Assembly: GCF_027596085.1 (NCBI RefSeq)
Contig: NC_072450.1
Span: forward strand, 30,843,676 to 30,907,675
Direction: 5' to 3'
Origin: Anoplopoma fimbria
Taxonomy: Eukaryota; Chordata; Actinopteri; Perciformes; Anoplopomatidae
Length of the DNA: 64,000 bases
The notes under the pieces were generated by a model. It saw nothing but the letters and a program-made list of their open reading frames with translations. It searched no databases and was not told the DNA's origin. The position numbers and the translations under genes are program-made. Shown piece after piece: positions 12,101 through 27,100 of the stretch (positions are counted from its first letter, which is position 1; the number at the start of each line of letters is the position of its first letter).

Positions 12101-15100
12101 AAGCACTCCGCACTAAACCTAAGTACAAACTGTTTTAACTCACACAATCACTCAAACCTTTTGAATTTCCTTGCAGTGTTTTTGACTCTTCATGGTAGGA
12201 AAGCCTGGGGGAAATGACTAACAAATATGGCTCAGTTCCATTAAAGCTTCCCAGGAAGTAATTAGCAGTACGACATTGTGCAGATGGTGAAGGCCTTGGA
12301 ACTGGCAAAACCAGATGAGATGTTGCCACTGTTAACTTGTGGATTGCATCTGTGCTTTCCAGTTATAAGATAAGATAAGATAAAATAATCCTTTATTAGT
12401 CCCGCAGCGGGGAAATTTGCAGGATTACAGCAGCATAGGGTAAAGTGCACACAAGAGACATAGTAAAAGAAAGACAAGATATGACATGTCAAAGTGTCTG
12501 CTGGGAAAAAGTTTGGTTGAAATGATTTTACGGTAAATGTTAGCTACTTTGGCCTGCCCTGTTATGATGACTGCTATGTTCAGACCATCTTAGTGCCAAA
12601 GTATGCGCAAATGAAATGCATGTTAGATTTATGAGTGAGCCCTCCCGCACAATTTTTGTAACCTTCTGAAATGGACAATCCAACATTTACCTTTCAAAAA
12701 AAATACTTTTTGAAAGGTAATTGTAGGAAAACGCTTTTGAAAAGAGCTGCAGAATCTGTTATCATTTTTAACGACTTATTGTGTCTTACCACTTCTCCGT
12801 AGCCAATTCCACACATGTACCTCGTTCTTTTAGGTTGACATGCTTGTAGCACACAAGTCACTTAATTCACAAGTCAAGTCACAATTGTATATCCATGAGC
12901 ACAAATGAGATCTACGCACGCGTGTGTAGAGGTCCAGCACCTAAATGGACTGTTCTTGTAAAGCTCTTTTCTAGTCTTCCGACCACGCAAAGTACTTTAA
13001 CACTACATCATCATCATTCACCCATTCTCACCCATTCATACACTGATGACAGGGGCTACCATGTAAGGTGCTACCTGTCCATCAAGATTCCTATTAACCA
13101 TTCATACCAATTGATACACAATTGGGGTTAAGTTTCTTGCCCAAGGACCCATCGGCATGGACTAGCGGAGCCGGGGATCGAACCGCTAATCCTCTTAATT
13201 GACGGACGACCCTGCTTTACCACTGAGCCACAGTCATCCCTGCACGTGCAACTCCAACAGCCACGCATGCATTTTACTTTTGAGAGCACTTTCACATCAC
13301 ACAGAAAATCTCTATTCCTGCGAGCAAAATTGCAACCTGCCAGGAGAAACCCCTGCTCTGAGCATGAGGAGCGTCTCATGGCGTGCAACTGCTGTCACTG
13401 CTTTTCTTCTTGCAAACTATTCACCTGTTAGCTCGCAATTCTTTTTCCCGTTTTTGACAGTAAGTGGGCGGATCCAGTCACCATTGTATCACTACATTTA
13501 ATTGGTTACAATCCTCGTTTTTGGTTTGTTTGGATGTCACTCCCGACTTAGTAGCTAGGGGGCGGTATGAAGGGGGTTTTAAATACGCCACTAAACACTA
13601 TTCCGCTACATCTCAGAGGTAAATATTGTACTTTTTACTCCACTACATTTGTCTGACAGCTTTAGATTCTTTTCAGATGTGTTGATGAATCGTTCCTTTG
13701 TAGGTTGAGTAAATCCTCCTACTTCTTAAGCTAAATAAACTCTTTAAAAATCCTCTTGGATCATCTGGAAAATGCATCATCACAAAGCTGAAAACTGAAA
13801 GGGAGACAGAAACACTGTTCTCAGAAGACAGCGACAATACAAACTTCGGTGATCTTATATAATATGATGCATTAATGTAGATTAAACTAACCAAAAGTAT
13901 ATAAAGGAGCTAAAAATATGCAACATACACATCAATGCAGGAATAATATATATCCTGAATCATCAGATATAATAGTAAAACACTGACAGGGAACATTTTA
14001 CTGCACAGGTACCTTTACTTTTAGTACTTTAAGTACATTTTGCTGATAATAACATACGTGGCTAAGGTATTGAATACAGGACTTTTACTTGCAGTGGATT
14101 GTTTTAAAAGTGTTGTATTTGTACTTTTACTGCAGTAAAGGATCTGAATACTTTTTCATCCACTAATTTTTGTCAGTGATTTAAGTTTGGGAACTCAATT
14201 GGCTTTCAGTTAATATTCAAACAGTGGTTCCTAACGCTGGCTCCAGATCCTCGACCGGGTACAAATTGTTGTTCATAGTAGAAAAACTACATTTAACAGT
14301 TAACTTCTGTAAATACAAATATTTATCATTCAAAAGACGATTAACATGCTTTGTATTTCATCAGCCTGTACACGTTAACTTAAGCTGTCAGAGAAAAGTA
14401 GTGAAATAAAAAGTACAATATTAACCTCTGATATAGTGGAGTAAAAAGTACAATATTAACCTCTGATATAGTGGAGTAAAAAGTACAATATTTACCTCTG
14501 AGATGTAGTGGAGTAAAAAGTACAATATTTGACTCTGAGATGTAGTTAAAAAGTACAATATTTACCTCTGATATAGTGGAGTAAAAAGTACAATATTTGA
14601 CTCTGAGAGTGGAAAAAGTACAATATTTGACTCTGAGATGTGGAGTGGAGTACAATATTTGACTCTGAGATGTGGTGGAGTAAAAAGTACAATATTTGAC
14701 TCTGAGATGTGGTGGAGTAAAAAGTACAATATTTGACTCTGAGATGTGGTGGAGTAAAAAGTACAATATTAACCTCTGATGTAGTGGAGAGTAGCGGATT
14801 GCAAACCACATTTACACCTTTAATAGCTACTGTGTTGGGAGTGATATCTGGCCCATCCAAAGAGGAGGATTGTAACTCTCAACTTAAATCTAGTGATACA
14901 ATGATGACTGGGTCTGCCCACTTACTGTCAAGAAGAGAAAAACGTGAGCATGACAGCAGGAGAAAGTTTTGCGATCTGAAGATCAGTGATGAAGTCATGC
15001 ACCATGAGACACTCCTCGCGCTTGAAGCATGGTTTTCTCCTGCAGGCTGATGTGTTCACTTGAGCATACACAGGAGATATTCTGAGCAGAGTGATGTGAA

Positions 15101-18100
15101 AGCGCTCGCAGAGGTAAAATGCAAAGCACAGCTGTTTGAGTTGGACTTGCTGGCCCTCTACACATGCATGCGTGGATCTCATTTGTGCCTGCGGATATTG
15201 ACATTGATTTGCACTTATATTAACGTCAAAGCTGCAGCTGCGTGAAGGTAAATATGCAGCAAGAGAGATAACATTTACATCATATTTGCCTCATCAGGAA
15301 CACCGGAATAAATGTATCGAAGAAGCAACTGTTTGCAAACACATAGGCTACATTGTGCAGCAGGTGAGAAACCGGAAAACATTATTTATCAGTCATATCA
15401 CTATTACCTCTTGAGAACCAGGTGCCAAATATGGTGCAAAGATTGTGCCTCTCTGATAACTCTTTCTTTGTTGTTATGTCTCAATGAAGAATAACTATCA
15501 TTTACATAACAGAAATCTGTTATGTGAATGATAAAAAGTGTTGTCCCTGAAACTGATAGATGGCAACGTATTCCATGAGTGAAAAAAAGCTCATGATCAT
15601 GATCTATTTGGAGTGTGGCCTTTCACAATAGGTATAAATACTTTATCCTTCAGAATCTAATGACTACTTGTGCGACCTTGTGCTTTTGCTCAGTGTACAG
15701 TACTGTAAAAGTTGGGAAGGTTTACATTCCATGGGTGGATCTCCTGCTGTGTACAGAACTCCCTGCTGTGTCTGGGAGCATATTTCAGGAAACAAAATCC
15801 CTTTACTACGTTGTGTGCAGTGTTAGCTGTTAGTCAGACGCAATGGAAAAGAGTAGAACCGAAAAACTCATCGAGATTAGTGATTCATGTTATTTTATCA
15901 TTAGTTTGTGTGATATGAAATTATTTCGATTTTTTTTAGGTGTTAAATTATATATTTTATCATAGCTGAGAAGAGAAGATAATAATTACAGTAGTAAACT
16001 ATTAATAAACAGTTTATTGTTGAAAGAGGTTTATATACTAGATTAAGGATTTGTTAGTGATTATCAAATGATTTGTAAACATCTATAAACATCACATAGA
16101 AAATGGGACAGAAACCAATATATACAGTAGCAGTCAAAAGTTTGGACACACCTTCTCATTCAATGGTTTTTCTTTATTTTTATTTTTATTCTTTTCTACA
16201 TTGTAGATTAATATTGAAGACATCCAAACTATGAAGGAACACACATGGAATTATGTGGTAAACAAACAAATGCTCAACAAACCAGAATATGTTTTATATT
16301 TTAGATTCTTCAAAGTAGTTGAATGAGAAGGTGTGTCCAAACTTTTGACTGGTACTGTATTTAATATATAAAAAGTTTTGATTGTAATAGTGACAAAAAA
16401 TTACTAATCATTTCATTGTTTGTTAACCGTCAACTTACCATTAATTAATGGTGGTTATTATGAATTGTTACCGGTAGATGTGTAACTATCTACAATAATA
16501 AATCAGTTTGCTACTCATCATTTCACATATATTGTAGGTGTTACTTCATACCAAGAACACTGTTGTGTAAGCTGTTTCTGAGGAGGAGTAACAACTCCAT
16601 TTGGACATCACTTTTTGATCCTTCAAGGTGCACCTTTCTAATTATTCCAAAGGAATATTTGAAATGATTCCACTTTTGGCACCCCATGGCCTTTTCTGGA
16701 AGCACAGTTATAATAATAACAATGACTTATGCTGTTCACCATTCAGAATAAGACTATGAAATGGGAAACTCTCCATTGGTATTGTATTTTCTAGTTTGCA
16801 AATCCAAGAAAGAAATCTGGCTCTAAGCTACCGAGCTCGGGTGTATTTGTGAGGATTAAAAGCATGTAATACTGATTAGCATCACTACACAGATAAAGAG
16901 TGAAGCAAGGAAACAGACAGTAAGAAGCACATCACTGGTGTGTTTTAGTATATAATATCAGTGAGTATACCCAGATTTTTGGAAATACAAGTGTTTGCCT
17001 CAAAATATACAGTAAGACAACAATGTATCTATTACCTGTACCATTTAGCTTTGCTTCCACCCTGAAGCCCTTTTTGCTTTCTCGCCTCGCAGGTTTCCAT
17101 GAATCGTTGTGGTACCTGGACCGTGGTCGTGCCTCCTGCTGTGACCCAGCTGACACCCACTGCTATTTCGATTATTATTATTATTAGTCACATTACTATT
17201 ACTATTCCCTATATCATTATTTTAATTCTACTATATTTATTGCTGCTTTTATAAGTATTTTTAATTTTTCCTTCGTTACTCTGCTTACTACTCTTATTTT
17301 ATGAATCATTTATGTCATATACATTGAATGTGTTGTAACTCTGTTATGCTGTTCATTCTGTACACATGACATCTATTGCATTCTGTCCATCCTGGGAGAA
17401 GGATCCCTCCTCTGTCGCTCTCCCATAGGTTTCTTCCTTTTTTCTCCCTGTTAAAGGTTTTTTTAGGGGAGTTTTTCCTGTGCCGATGTGAGGGAAGGAC
17501 AGAGGATGTCGCATGTGTACAGATTGTAAAGCCCTCTGAGGCAAATTTGTAATTTTGGGCTATACAAATTGAATTGAATTGAATTGAATAGAATTGTTTT
17601 TCTGCCCAGAATATGTTCCCCCTAGTTTAGACTGAAAGTAGTGGAAAAAATGATCCAAGACTGAAGATGATTCATTTTAACTGATGCATCTTGTTAGCTA
17701 ACAAACTATTCACAAGTCCATCTAAAAGTCACCAGTGTTTTGTGTTTTGTTCAGAGGATTGTGCTCAATGTGTGGGTGTCTGTCATGAAACAGATGTAAC
17801 ACCAGCTGCTCCTAAAGCCACAATGTCTCACTTTGTATTTTTTTTTAAATGTAATTGAAGACAGAAGCTTTTAAAAAACAGATACTTACTTATCATACAG
17901 CATCCGTGTTTGCAACACATTCTCCAACCCATCTTTTCAAATACAAAAGCTTCAAACTATGATGTGCTAGGCACCCCTCAAGTCTCAGTTTTGGAAATAT
18001 AAGGGATGGCATGTCAGTTTCTGCTCGTTACATGCATTGTGTCTTTCAAAAAAATTGACTTTGATGTTCACAGGAAACATACAGTTTCTGCTCATCACAC

Positions 18101-21100
18101 GTAGGTTTACTTAGTCTTAGGTTTACTTTGTTTTAGCTTCACTTCTGTCTTCTCTCATTATGTGTTCAAAATGGCAACAAAAAACAATTGCCCTTTTGTT
18201 GCAGGCATACATTGTCCTAATCCTGTCTTGAACATCATGGTCTTTTCACTAGCTTAGTTTTAATGTCTCATGATGGACCAAATTATATTACAGTGAAAGA
18301 TACTACAGACATGAAATCATGCATGCACTGCACACACACATATACACACATACAGGTGTATTACACAAACAACACAGTTGCATTACACATCATTGTGTTA
18401 ATGTTATATGACTGGGGTTAGGGGTTTGGCATTGTGGCCATAGAACTACAGATCAGGATCCAAACACTGATATGTAATGTTAATACTAGGACACTACATG
18501 TAAACACTGAATACTTTTACTCATATAAACCTGGGGTCTATCACCGCTCCTTTACCCCTCAGCTACTTTACATTATTTGTGTTATTTTTAAACATAATTT
18601 ACAGTATTGAGTAAAAGCAAGCAAAAAAAAAAAAAGCTAAGCAATGAGAACTACTTTTCATGTGAATGAAAACACCTGTGCTGTTGTATAGTGATATTTG
18701 AGGATGGCAACTATAGAGGGAGTAGGGTTTAAGCCTATTAAGACATCATTAGAGGATATTATGCACTTTTACATGTTAGATTGTGAATGCATCTGCCTTT
18801 ACTAGTGAAGGAGCTGCATTGTGAGCTGGTGTTGTTTGATGTAGGCAGCTGGATTTGCATAAGCAGGGCATGTTGTTAATGAATGTGGTCGGGATGCTAT
18901 CATCTCTACTGTTGTTGAAGAAGAACAGAACACGTTATTCTTCTACTCCCTTTCTTCAGTCAGAATTTTCCAATTTTTCTTCTTTTGCCTCGAGCTCCTC
19001 TCATTCTCTTTAGCTAATTTCCTTGATGCCTATTTAATGCAGCTGAGTTTACATCAATATGTTTGATGTGTTGAGTTTAAAAAGATGAATACCTTTATAC
19101 TGATTTTAGTACAAATTCCTCAATATCAGAGCAAGTTTTCAACTGTTAAGATGTTTTTGTCAATTGTTTGATAGCGCATAATTTGAGGCTTGGTATTGTA
19201 CAGTGAGTTGACACTTGAAGGAAAGAGTCCATGTTCAGTGTTGTATAGTTACAAGCCGTTCAAACTCCCAACGCTTTGGGAATTGTATTCGTATCAGTTC
19301 GTTGCACTTATTGTATTCGTATTAGTTTGTTGCACTTATTGTATTCGTATCAATTTGTTTCTGCACTATACTTTTGCTCTGGTTTATGCTCTTAGATGCT
19401 TGTTTAAGAAAGTTTGAGATGCTTGTTTAAGAAAGGAGATGCACTTATGACTTCTGGTGACGAGTAGTTCTCTTGAATACCTATGTTGAATACACTTATG
19501 TAATGTAATGAAGCAGCGGGCTTCCTACTAACTCCAATGTAAACACACACCGTCCTTATTAAACACCCAGAGCAGCTGATGTAGTATAAAGTGCATGAGT
19601 CCATACAGCACAGGTGGGGAGGTGTATGGGTAAAACAATTAGAGGACTTTCGTCCAGGAGGTCGTCAATCAAGTTAACGTCAAACCAGACTCTTCCCTAA
19701 ACCTAAGTGGTTTCTTGCCTAAACTTAACTTCCTGTGAAGACGGAAAGTATAATTCTAAAAAGACAGAGTGCATGTCACAAGCATCCACTGACACGCCGT
19801 CATACATGTCCAGCACTGTGTGGCTAGAGGGGTACGTAGAGCATCATAGTTCTAAGCTGCAGACTACTGACCTACTGCGTTGGGAGCATTGTGTCCAGGA
19901 TGTCAGCATCAGGTGCTAGAGGCAGTGGGTGGTGTATTTCTGCTGCGTTCCTGCTTGTTTGCATATTCTGTGAAACATTGTGCAACCTTCTCTTTACGTA
20001 GAGCTGTATGTCGTTATTTTCTTTTCTGGAGATGGGAACTGCTGATCTACTCCTTTAGTGTGCAAATGACCTGTTGGCAATCAGGGCACCCCCTACCTAG
20101 TGCTCCAGTTTTATAATGATGAAGTCTTACATAGACTCAGTATGCAATTTACAAAATGTCACAGTCAACTCCATTAACTAGGTCATAGCATATACAATTT
20201 GCAGACACATGACCTAGGCTACTATTGTTAACAATATGGCCACTCACACAACAACCAGTAACGACTATGCCCTGCAACAGAATCCACACAGCACACTCGC
20301 CTCTTTCTCTAACCACTCACACACCTTGGCTTTGCTTCTTTTCATTGGCATCTGTGTTTCACAGAAGAGTAGACACGATTTCTGCTTGAATCCACAAACG
20401 ACACTGGATCAAATTTGTCCAAAGGGGGTCCATCAAGGACCACAGACACTTCTGTTTGGACTCTCTTTGCGCCACATGTTGATGCTCTAGCTGTATGTGA
20501 CATTTACTGCAGGAAAAACTCTCTCACACTCACAATGAATATTTGTGGATAAATGTTTTCAATATGAATAATGATTACTGCTGGACATAGTGGGCTAAGC
20601 TTTTCAAATACAATTTCAATTTGGGACAGTATTTTGCACACTGTACTCCCCAATAGAGGTTAGCCGTATATGTTTCCATTTTGTACAAGTTTGAGATAGC
20701 AAACTTAGTTGCTTTGTAACTGCACATGGGAAAAAATTGCCTTCAGGGCTTTCTGCCAGAGGGTTTATTAGAACCCAAACCATGATATTTTCCTTAACCT
20801 AACATTGTACATATTCTGTTGAAACCTAAGAAGATTTCAGAATGCTTGATTTAAGTTGACCATGTTGTAGTCAATAATATAGTTCCTTCCATTTGTCATG
20901 ATTACATTGTATTAATATAAATGCATTTGTCAGATAAGCAGCATTTTACTAGCCAGTCCGGGAGTCAAAAAATAAAAAATTGTGACCATGACCTCCCTAC
21001 TGTCTCCCTGTGTACTGGCCAGGGTGGTTTGGCTTGAGTACTGACAAATTGCCAAATATGATTTGTTATAGTCATCTTCATACAGCATGTCGAACTGACA

Positions 21101-24100
21101 GAAAAACAAAACAAGCTGTCCACAACTCATCAGTTCTTTTCCACTTCAACAAAGCTGAAGGTATTCAAAATTGAAGAACATAGCTTCTACACTGCCGTTT
21201 TTTACTACATCACCCATGTGTGAAAGAGTATAAATAATTGTTTGGGAAAATGGATCTGTCAAGTGTGATACATGTGCTCCTCCTCCTGTCATGAAGTCAC
21301 TAACAGCCTGTCATCAAGCAGCAGTGTGGGAGTGGAAGCATTCCACAGTAAATCCTGCTCTGTGTATCCCAAAACAAAGCTCAACTAAGAATAGCGTCTG
21401 TGACAGGATTAGGACCCTGTAGGGACCACAGTTTCCATGTCCCCTCCACCCTCTCAGTTCATGATGGCCCCATTACTACATGTGAGACCATATTATTGGC
21501 GTATAGGAATTAAGCAGTTCTAACCACTGAGCCGTGCTTGCGATTTCTATTTTATTCCGTTATCTATAAGTCATGATTTCATTATTTGGTTTTCTCAAGA
21601 AAACGAGCGGTGTTTCCTTGAGATAAGAAGAGAATCAACCAGTTAGCAAAAGACAACAAAAGAGTGTTTCCTCTTATTACTTATTATGTTAATAGAGATC
21701 AGGACTCAGGAGCATGAGAGATGGCTTCTTGAAAACTGTAGCATATGATTTCAGCACAATATATCAGATCAACATGTGAGTCTATTCATAATGGATCAAC
21801 GCATCAAACCATTCAAGGTCTAACAACAGCAGACATTGCATTGTGTCTTTCTGTCAAAGAAAACATTCCGATCAGTTTCTTATCATTTAAGAAGAAAACG
21901 AGCAAGTCAGTCTGTTTCATTTTGAATCCTCACCTACAGTTGTTATCTTTCAGGCTTAAATCAGCTGTGATCACTCATTTTTGAGTTCTCCATAAAAATT
22001 CTGTGATCTCGAGAAAACTATTCATTAGCTAAAAGATAAGAAGAAAAGAGCATTTGAGAAATGTACCTTTTGGTTCCATGAGAAATCAACATGAAAGAAC
22101 AGTCTATGACAAGAAAACAAGCTTTGTTATATCGAGATAACAAAATAATTCATTTGTGATCTTGTGAAAATGCACATTCTCTACACAGTGAGGTATCTAA
22201 TTGTAGGAGTTAGACAAAACTAGATTATTAGTGTAGAATATGGCTGAGCACTATGGTCATTACCAGGTTGTCCCTAGTTCAAATGTGAGCATCAGTATTT
22301 TAAGCATAAAAAATGCTTAAAGAAATGGATCTACAACGTGTTTTGTTTTTGAATTGTGATGACTTTGTGGGTTTGCACTGTATGTTTGGTAAGGTTTTGT
22401 GATCAAATATGTTTTGCTTCTCAGTCTCCCCCCCCAACAGTAATTGATGATACAAAAAACAACATAGAGAAATAAACAGAAAAACCAGCACAGATCACAG
22501 CGGCCAAGAGCCATCGCATAAACAGAAAGTGTGTGATGCTCTCTCACTGACTTTCCTGCTATTAAAAAAGAGACGCACACTTTCTTTAGTTCCACATTGC
22601 TGTGGACTAGCACTGGTGAGTAATAACACCTAATATGAGGATGACATTCAAAAAATACAAAAACAACTAAAGGAGCTACACAGAACACAGTTTACATGTT
22701 AACTCCTCAAGCATAAACTATTGAATTTATAAACATAGATATTAAATCTGAGTCGAGCTTTACAGGCCATACATGAGCCTCATTCACGTAAATAATGAGA
22801 CACATGGTGGAGGTATGTAGTCATATCAGAGGTGGATGACACTGACTGTACTACGTTACCTGACACACTCCACTGATGCACATGTCTAGAGCGTCGGCCC
22901 GGCATCGTGTCCCATCCAGCACCTTTGGGGCCAGTTCAACAGTGAGGCTCCTCCCTTTAGCCTGGCAGCGCAGTGCACAGGGTGCTGAGGGGTCATAGGG
23001 CGATGGTAACCACTCATAGGTGACACCCTGGTACTTGATGTCGTTATGGGCTGAACACTGCTGGGCCCGGAAATCACCTGACTCTGCTGGGCAATCCTGA
23101 AGAGAAGAACAACAAACAATTCATTTTAGTTTCGCTCTGCTCAATTTGCATTTAAAGGATGTTATTCAAATGTATGTAAAAAAGCTTAAAATTTGCCAGT
23201 TAAAACACTTTCATTGCCAAATGAATTATACATAAGTAAGACTTTCCACAATTCGGTCAGTTCATTCTACAGAAACCATGAGCACAAAAACACAATTCAT
23301 TCAGATTAATCTGCATGTTAAACAAGAGCGACGGAAATAAGTGGTAAACCTTTATAAAGTCTGATTGTGTGTCCATTAGGCAATTATTTACATTCCTTTA
23401 GTCTATAAGGGTCTAAGAATCAAAATAATCAAAAGGGTTTTCCATAATATGAATCCAAGTTGTGAATATTGTCTCGTGAAGTGAAAATATTACTAAATGT
23501 CAGTTAGCTCTATTTGTCAAGCGAAGACTGGATATCAAATTACTTGAAATAATATTCCCCTTTTTTCCCTTCATGGTGTTGTTGGGTGTGCTTGCTTTCA
23601 TGACTTGCTGGCTACAAAAAAAAAGAATCAACACCTTTTTTTCTGTTTAATTTTCCATCCCAGGACAGCCCCTGAAGTACAGCAAGCGCTCCCAGTTTGA
23701 AGGCCAATGGACTGAGATGGGTACAGCTGTGGACTGTAGAACCTCCCAACGCTAACGCTAACGCTAACCCCATGATTTCAGTTCAGCTTTTAACACTCTT
23801 TCTATATAAAAATGAAATGCAACTTTATGACAGCAACTTACACTCTTTATATTTACCGGTCATAAGGCACAGTATGTAAAATGTTTAAAGATAACAATTG
23901 AATTAGAAATTCCCTGGATAAATCATATGAGCAATCTGTTAACATGGTATTAAGAGAGTACTTTGTTCAGTGCAAACAAGACTATGAAAGACCCTGGGAA
24001 ACCTATGTGTCAGTCAATTACAATTGAGGGCCAAGCTGTAGAGACAGTATGTAGTTTGAAATATTTAGTAACGGATTTAGACAACAACTTACATTTGTTA

Positions 24101-27100
24101 GATTACATTTTTAAGAAGGTAATGCAAAGATTTGTTCTTTAAAAAATATTGTTCTGAGAAAAATACTGCTAGCAAGATACGGCAGAACCCCGAGAGAAAG
24201 ATGGTGGAACCAAACATTAAAGAAACCAAGAGGAAAGCAACATTTATAGTTCAGGACCCTTCACATCACTTGTTTAATGAATTTGATCAGGTAGATGGTA
24301 CAGGGTAGCCACAGCAACAAGAAACATCTTTAAGAGATCTTTAATTCCATCCTCTGTCATTTTAATAAACAAAATAAAATGTTTTTTTATTAGATATGCA
24401 GTACCAGTCAAAAGTTTGGACACACCTTCTCATTCAACTACTTTGAAGAATCTAAAATATAAAACATATTCTGGTTTGTTGAGCATTTGTTTGTTTACCA
24501 CATAATTCCATATGTGTTCCTTCATAGTTTGGATGTCTTCAATATTAATCTACAATGTAGAAAAAAATAAAAATAAAAATAAAGAAAAACCATTGAATGA
24601 GAAGGTGTGTCCAAACCTTTGACTGGTACTGTAAGTGCTGCTCTTTTTTTATCATGTCTATGTAAGATATGCATTAATTGTTAATATATCAGCACTTTCA
24701 TCCAAACTCAGCTGTTACCTACTTTTTCCCCCATTTTTTTTTCAATCTTATGCATTTTAACCCATGGTAAATAAAGCTTTCGGTGTATTCATGTCTGTTG
24801 AGCCAACATCTTGACATTTATCTGATACCACATACACTGATTCTTCAATATATTTGAGACAAGGAAGGCCACTTTATGAGCTGTCTTCTACTAGAAATTT
24901 GAATAAATAGCTTCCAGGTTTTTGAGGATACGTTGGAACCCTGAATATTGTTGGCCAAGCTGAGCGGTCACAAATGCATTTTTTCGGCAATTAAAACCCC
25001 ATTTTAAAGAAGGTAATAAAAAACAAGATTATTTTAATGTTTTTGTGGCTCAGAATAGATGTAGGAAACATCTTGACATCTGACCATGGCAGAGGAGGTA
25101 ATGGTGCAGAAAACACCTGGAGGCTTCTTGGGACTGAGAGCGGTCTCAGATCAATTAAGGAAGCTTGTTCCTCTGGGTGACAACTGGCAGACTTCTGGCA
25201 GCCAATAAGCATCTCTTCTCCCTGACTGAAAACTGGACACATCTAGTCTGACAAATCAGCTTCACTCAGCCCATCTACATATCCAACAGAGCCTTCAGCT
25301 CAGAGAGTTAGCCTCCATGAGTGAATGGGGGAAAGGGGATAAATATTATCCTGGGTATATACCACTGGATGTGATTGAAGCTCTACAATGAATCCAGACT
25401 AAACCACTTCAGCGGGGAAGAAGAGAAATAAGACGAGTTGTCCTCTGATTAAAAAACGGTGGAACAAGGTTCTTTCAACAGGCTGGATGTTCTACTGTGG
25501 TTTTGGAAAATACACTCCTGTATAACTACTATCAGTGGGGGGTTGTGGTTTCTGGTTTCTCATGGATTAAATGAGAACTGTTGATGTTACATGGTGGACC
25601 GTCAAGGACTAGCGGAGGGATTAATAACATAGAACATTAAAAAAAATAGCTAAATAATTCATGTGTCTTATATTTTCCAAACCTGGCACACATACATTGC
25701 ATTACATTTTTGTGGCATACCCTGAATTAATTACACAATGGTTATATAGGGCTAGGAGTATATTTGATGCCTACAGAGTCCTCCATTTCATATTCTTTGC
25801 TCTTACAGAAAAAAAAAAAAGCATGAAGTGTCCTACAAATAGGGTTGGGGTATGAGAGCCCTATTATCAAATCTGAATCCAGTGCAGAATTCTTATTCTT
25901 TTCAAATCAATTTAGGTTTGGCGCTCAACATTTTAGGAAACCAAAGTTAGAAATGACTCAACTCAAAAGATTCATGGAGATCTTCGGTAACCTTTTCTTT
26001 GCTTGGGACAGCAGAAGCACAAACATTTGGAGTGGCGGCCTAGTTAATGTTCACAACTAGCAGTTATCAAATATTGGCTACATACTGTATGTATCTGACA
26101 CAGGAATATTAAAGAACAGGTTGACCCCAAACACAATCCACTTTCACAAGGCCCTTACTTCCAATACTGGAGGTCAGAAGATTGTGAATTATTAAATTGA
26201 TTGAAGCATTAACTTAGAGATTCCAATTACTGAGAACTGAAGAGATGCCATCGGCTTCACAAGAGAAGAATCGTCACTCCATATGTCTAAATGAAATCTA
26301 AACACACTTCCGTTTAAGTCCAACTGAAATCAGACTTTGTCATTCCTGTTTGCTGTCAATATGTTTTTATTAACAAAAGGAAGAATAAAATGTCTCTGTA
26401 AACTATCAGAGATGCTCTCTAAAGCAGCTGGAGCAGCATGTCAGTGTCTGGGTTTGATTGACAGCAGCATCCAACTTGTGTTGTGTAACGGGCGGCTGTT
26501 TGGCTGATAGCCAGCGTAGCAATCTGCCTGTTATAGAATGATAATATCACTACTTAATGCAAATATTTGATTGGTCGTAAGTAAAAATGTTCTCTATCTG
26601 CGTTGAAAACAAATAGCATTAAATTGGTTAGATTTAAGGAAACATCAATTCTGTCTTGTTTAAAGACAACTTCATTTTAAACCGGTCCTTTACCGTTACA
26701 GAACAATTGTTGTCATTGTAAAAATAAATGAATGGTGGCTCATATTATGAACTTATGTTAAAGTAGGACGTTTTGTTGATCCATCCATCGACACCTGAAC
26801 TCTTCCCTACCAGACGTCACCTGATGACGGCTTTAGCTCCCAACAGAATGTACGTTCAGATATAGTTTTCTTCTCCAAGTAAACATGTAAAGTCTCAAAT
26901 TAATTCAGTAACATTAAAAATAGGATAAAGTTCAGACTCACCTTGTTGCTACACGTTCTGTAGCGGATGTTTTTGCCGTCACAGCTTCTGCAAAGAAAGG
27001 TAAAAGAAACAATCTCATCACTTTGCAAATACAGGTGACTCTGTGATACACGAGCTGTAAGAAGACAACAACAGCGTGTACAACACTACACGGACAAAGC

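Larger units (their letters stand above)
8658..22859 (-). other. adamtsl3 intron between exons c and d (14.2 kb)
   Basis: This is the largest intron fully in the window. It carries repeats from 8.8 to 10.1 kb, SINE pieces at 11.3-12.0 and 12.9-13.2 kb, a minisatellite at 14.4-14.8 kb, a MITE at 16.1 kb and an L2 tail at 17.1-17.6 kb. Stretches 10086-11269, 14791-16124, 18131-19600 and 20831-22859 contain only short unsupported open frames; I recognise nothing in them except the hairpin at 15497-15532. Confidence 0.65.

Noticed and set aside
14380..14860. Two minus-strand frames with repeated NIVLF or YCTFYST motifs
   Set aside because: They are translations of the minisatellite; two frames stay open together because the unit lacks stops, which argues against a protein.
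22886..23119. Minus-strand 77-codon frame overlapping the Cys-rich exon
   Set aside because: It is a shifted frame of adamtsl3 exon c; the correct frame is fixed by the cysteine pattern and exon phases.
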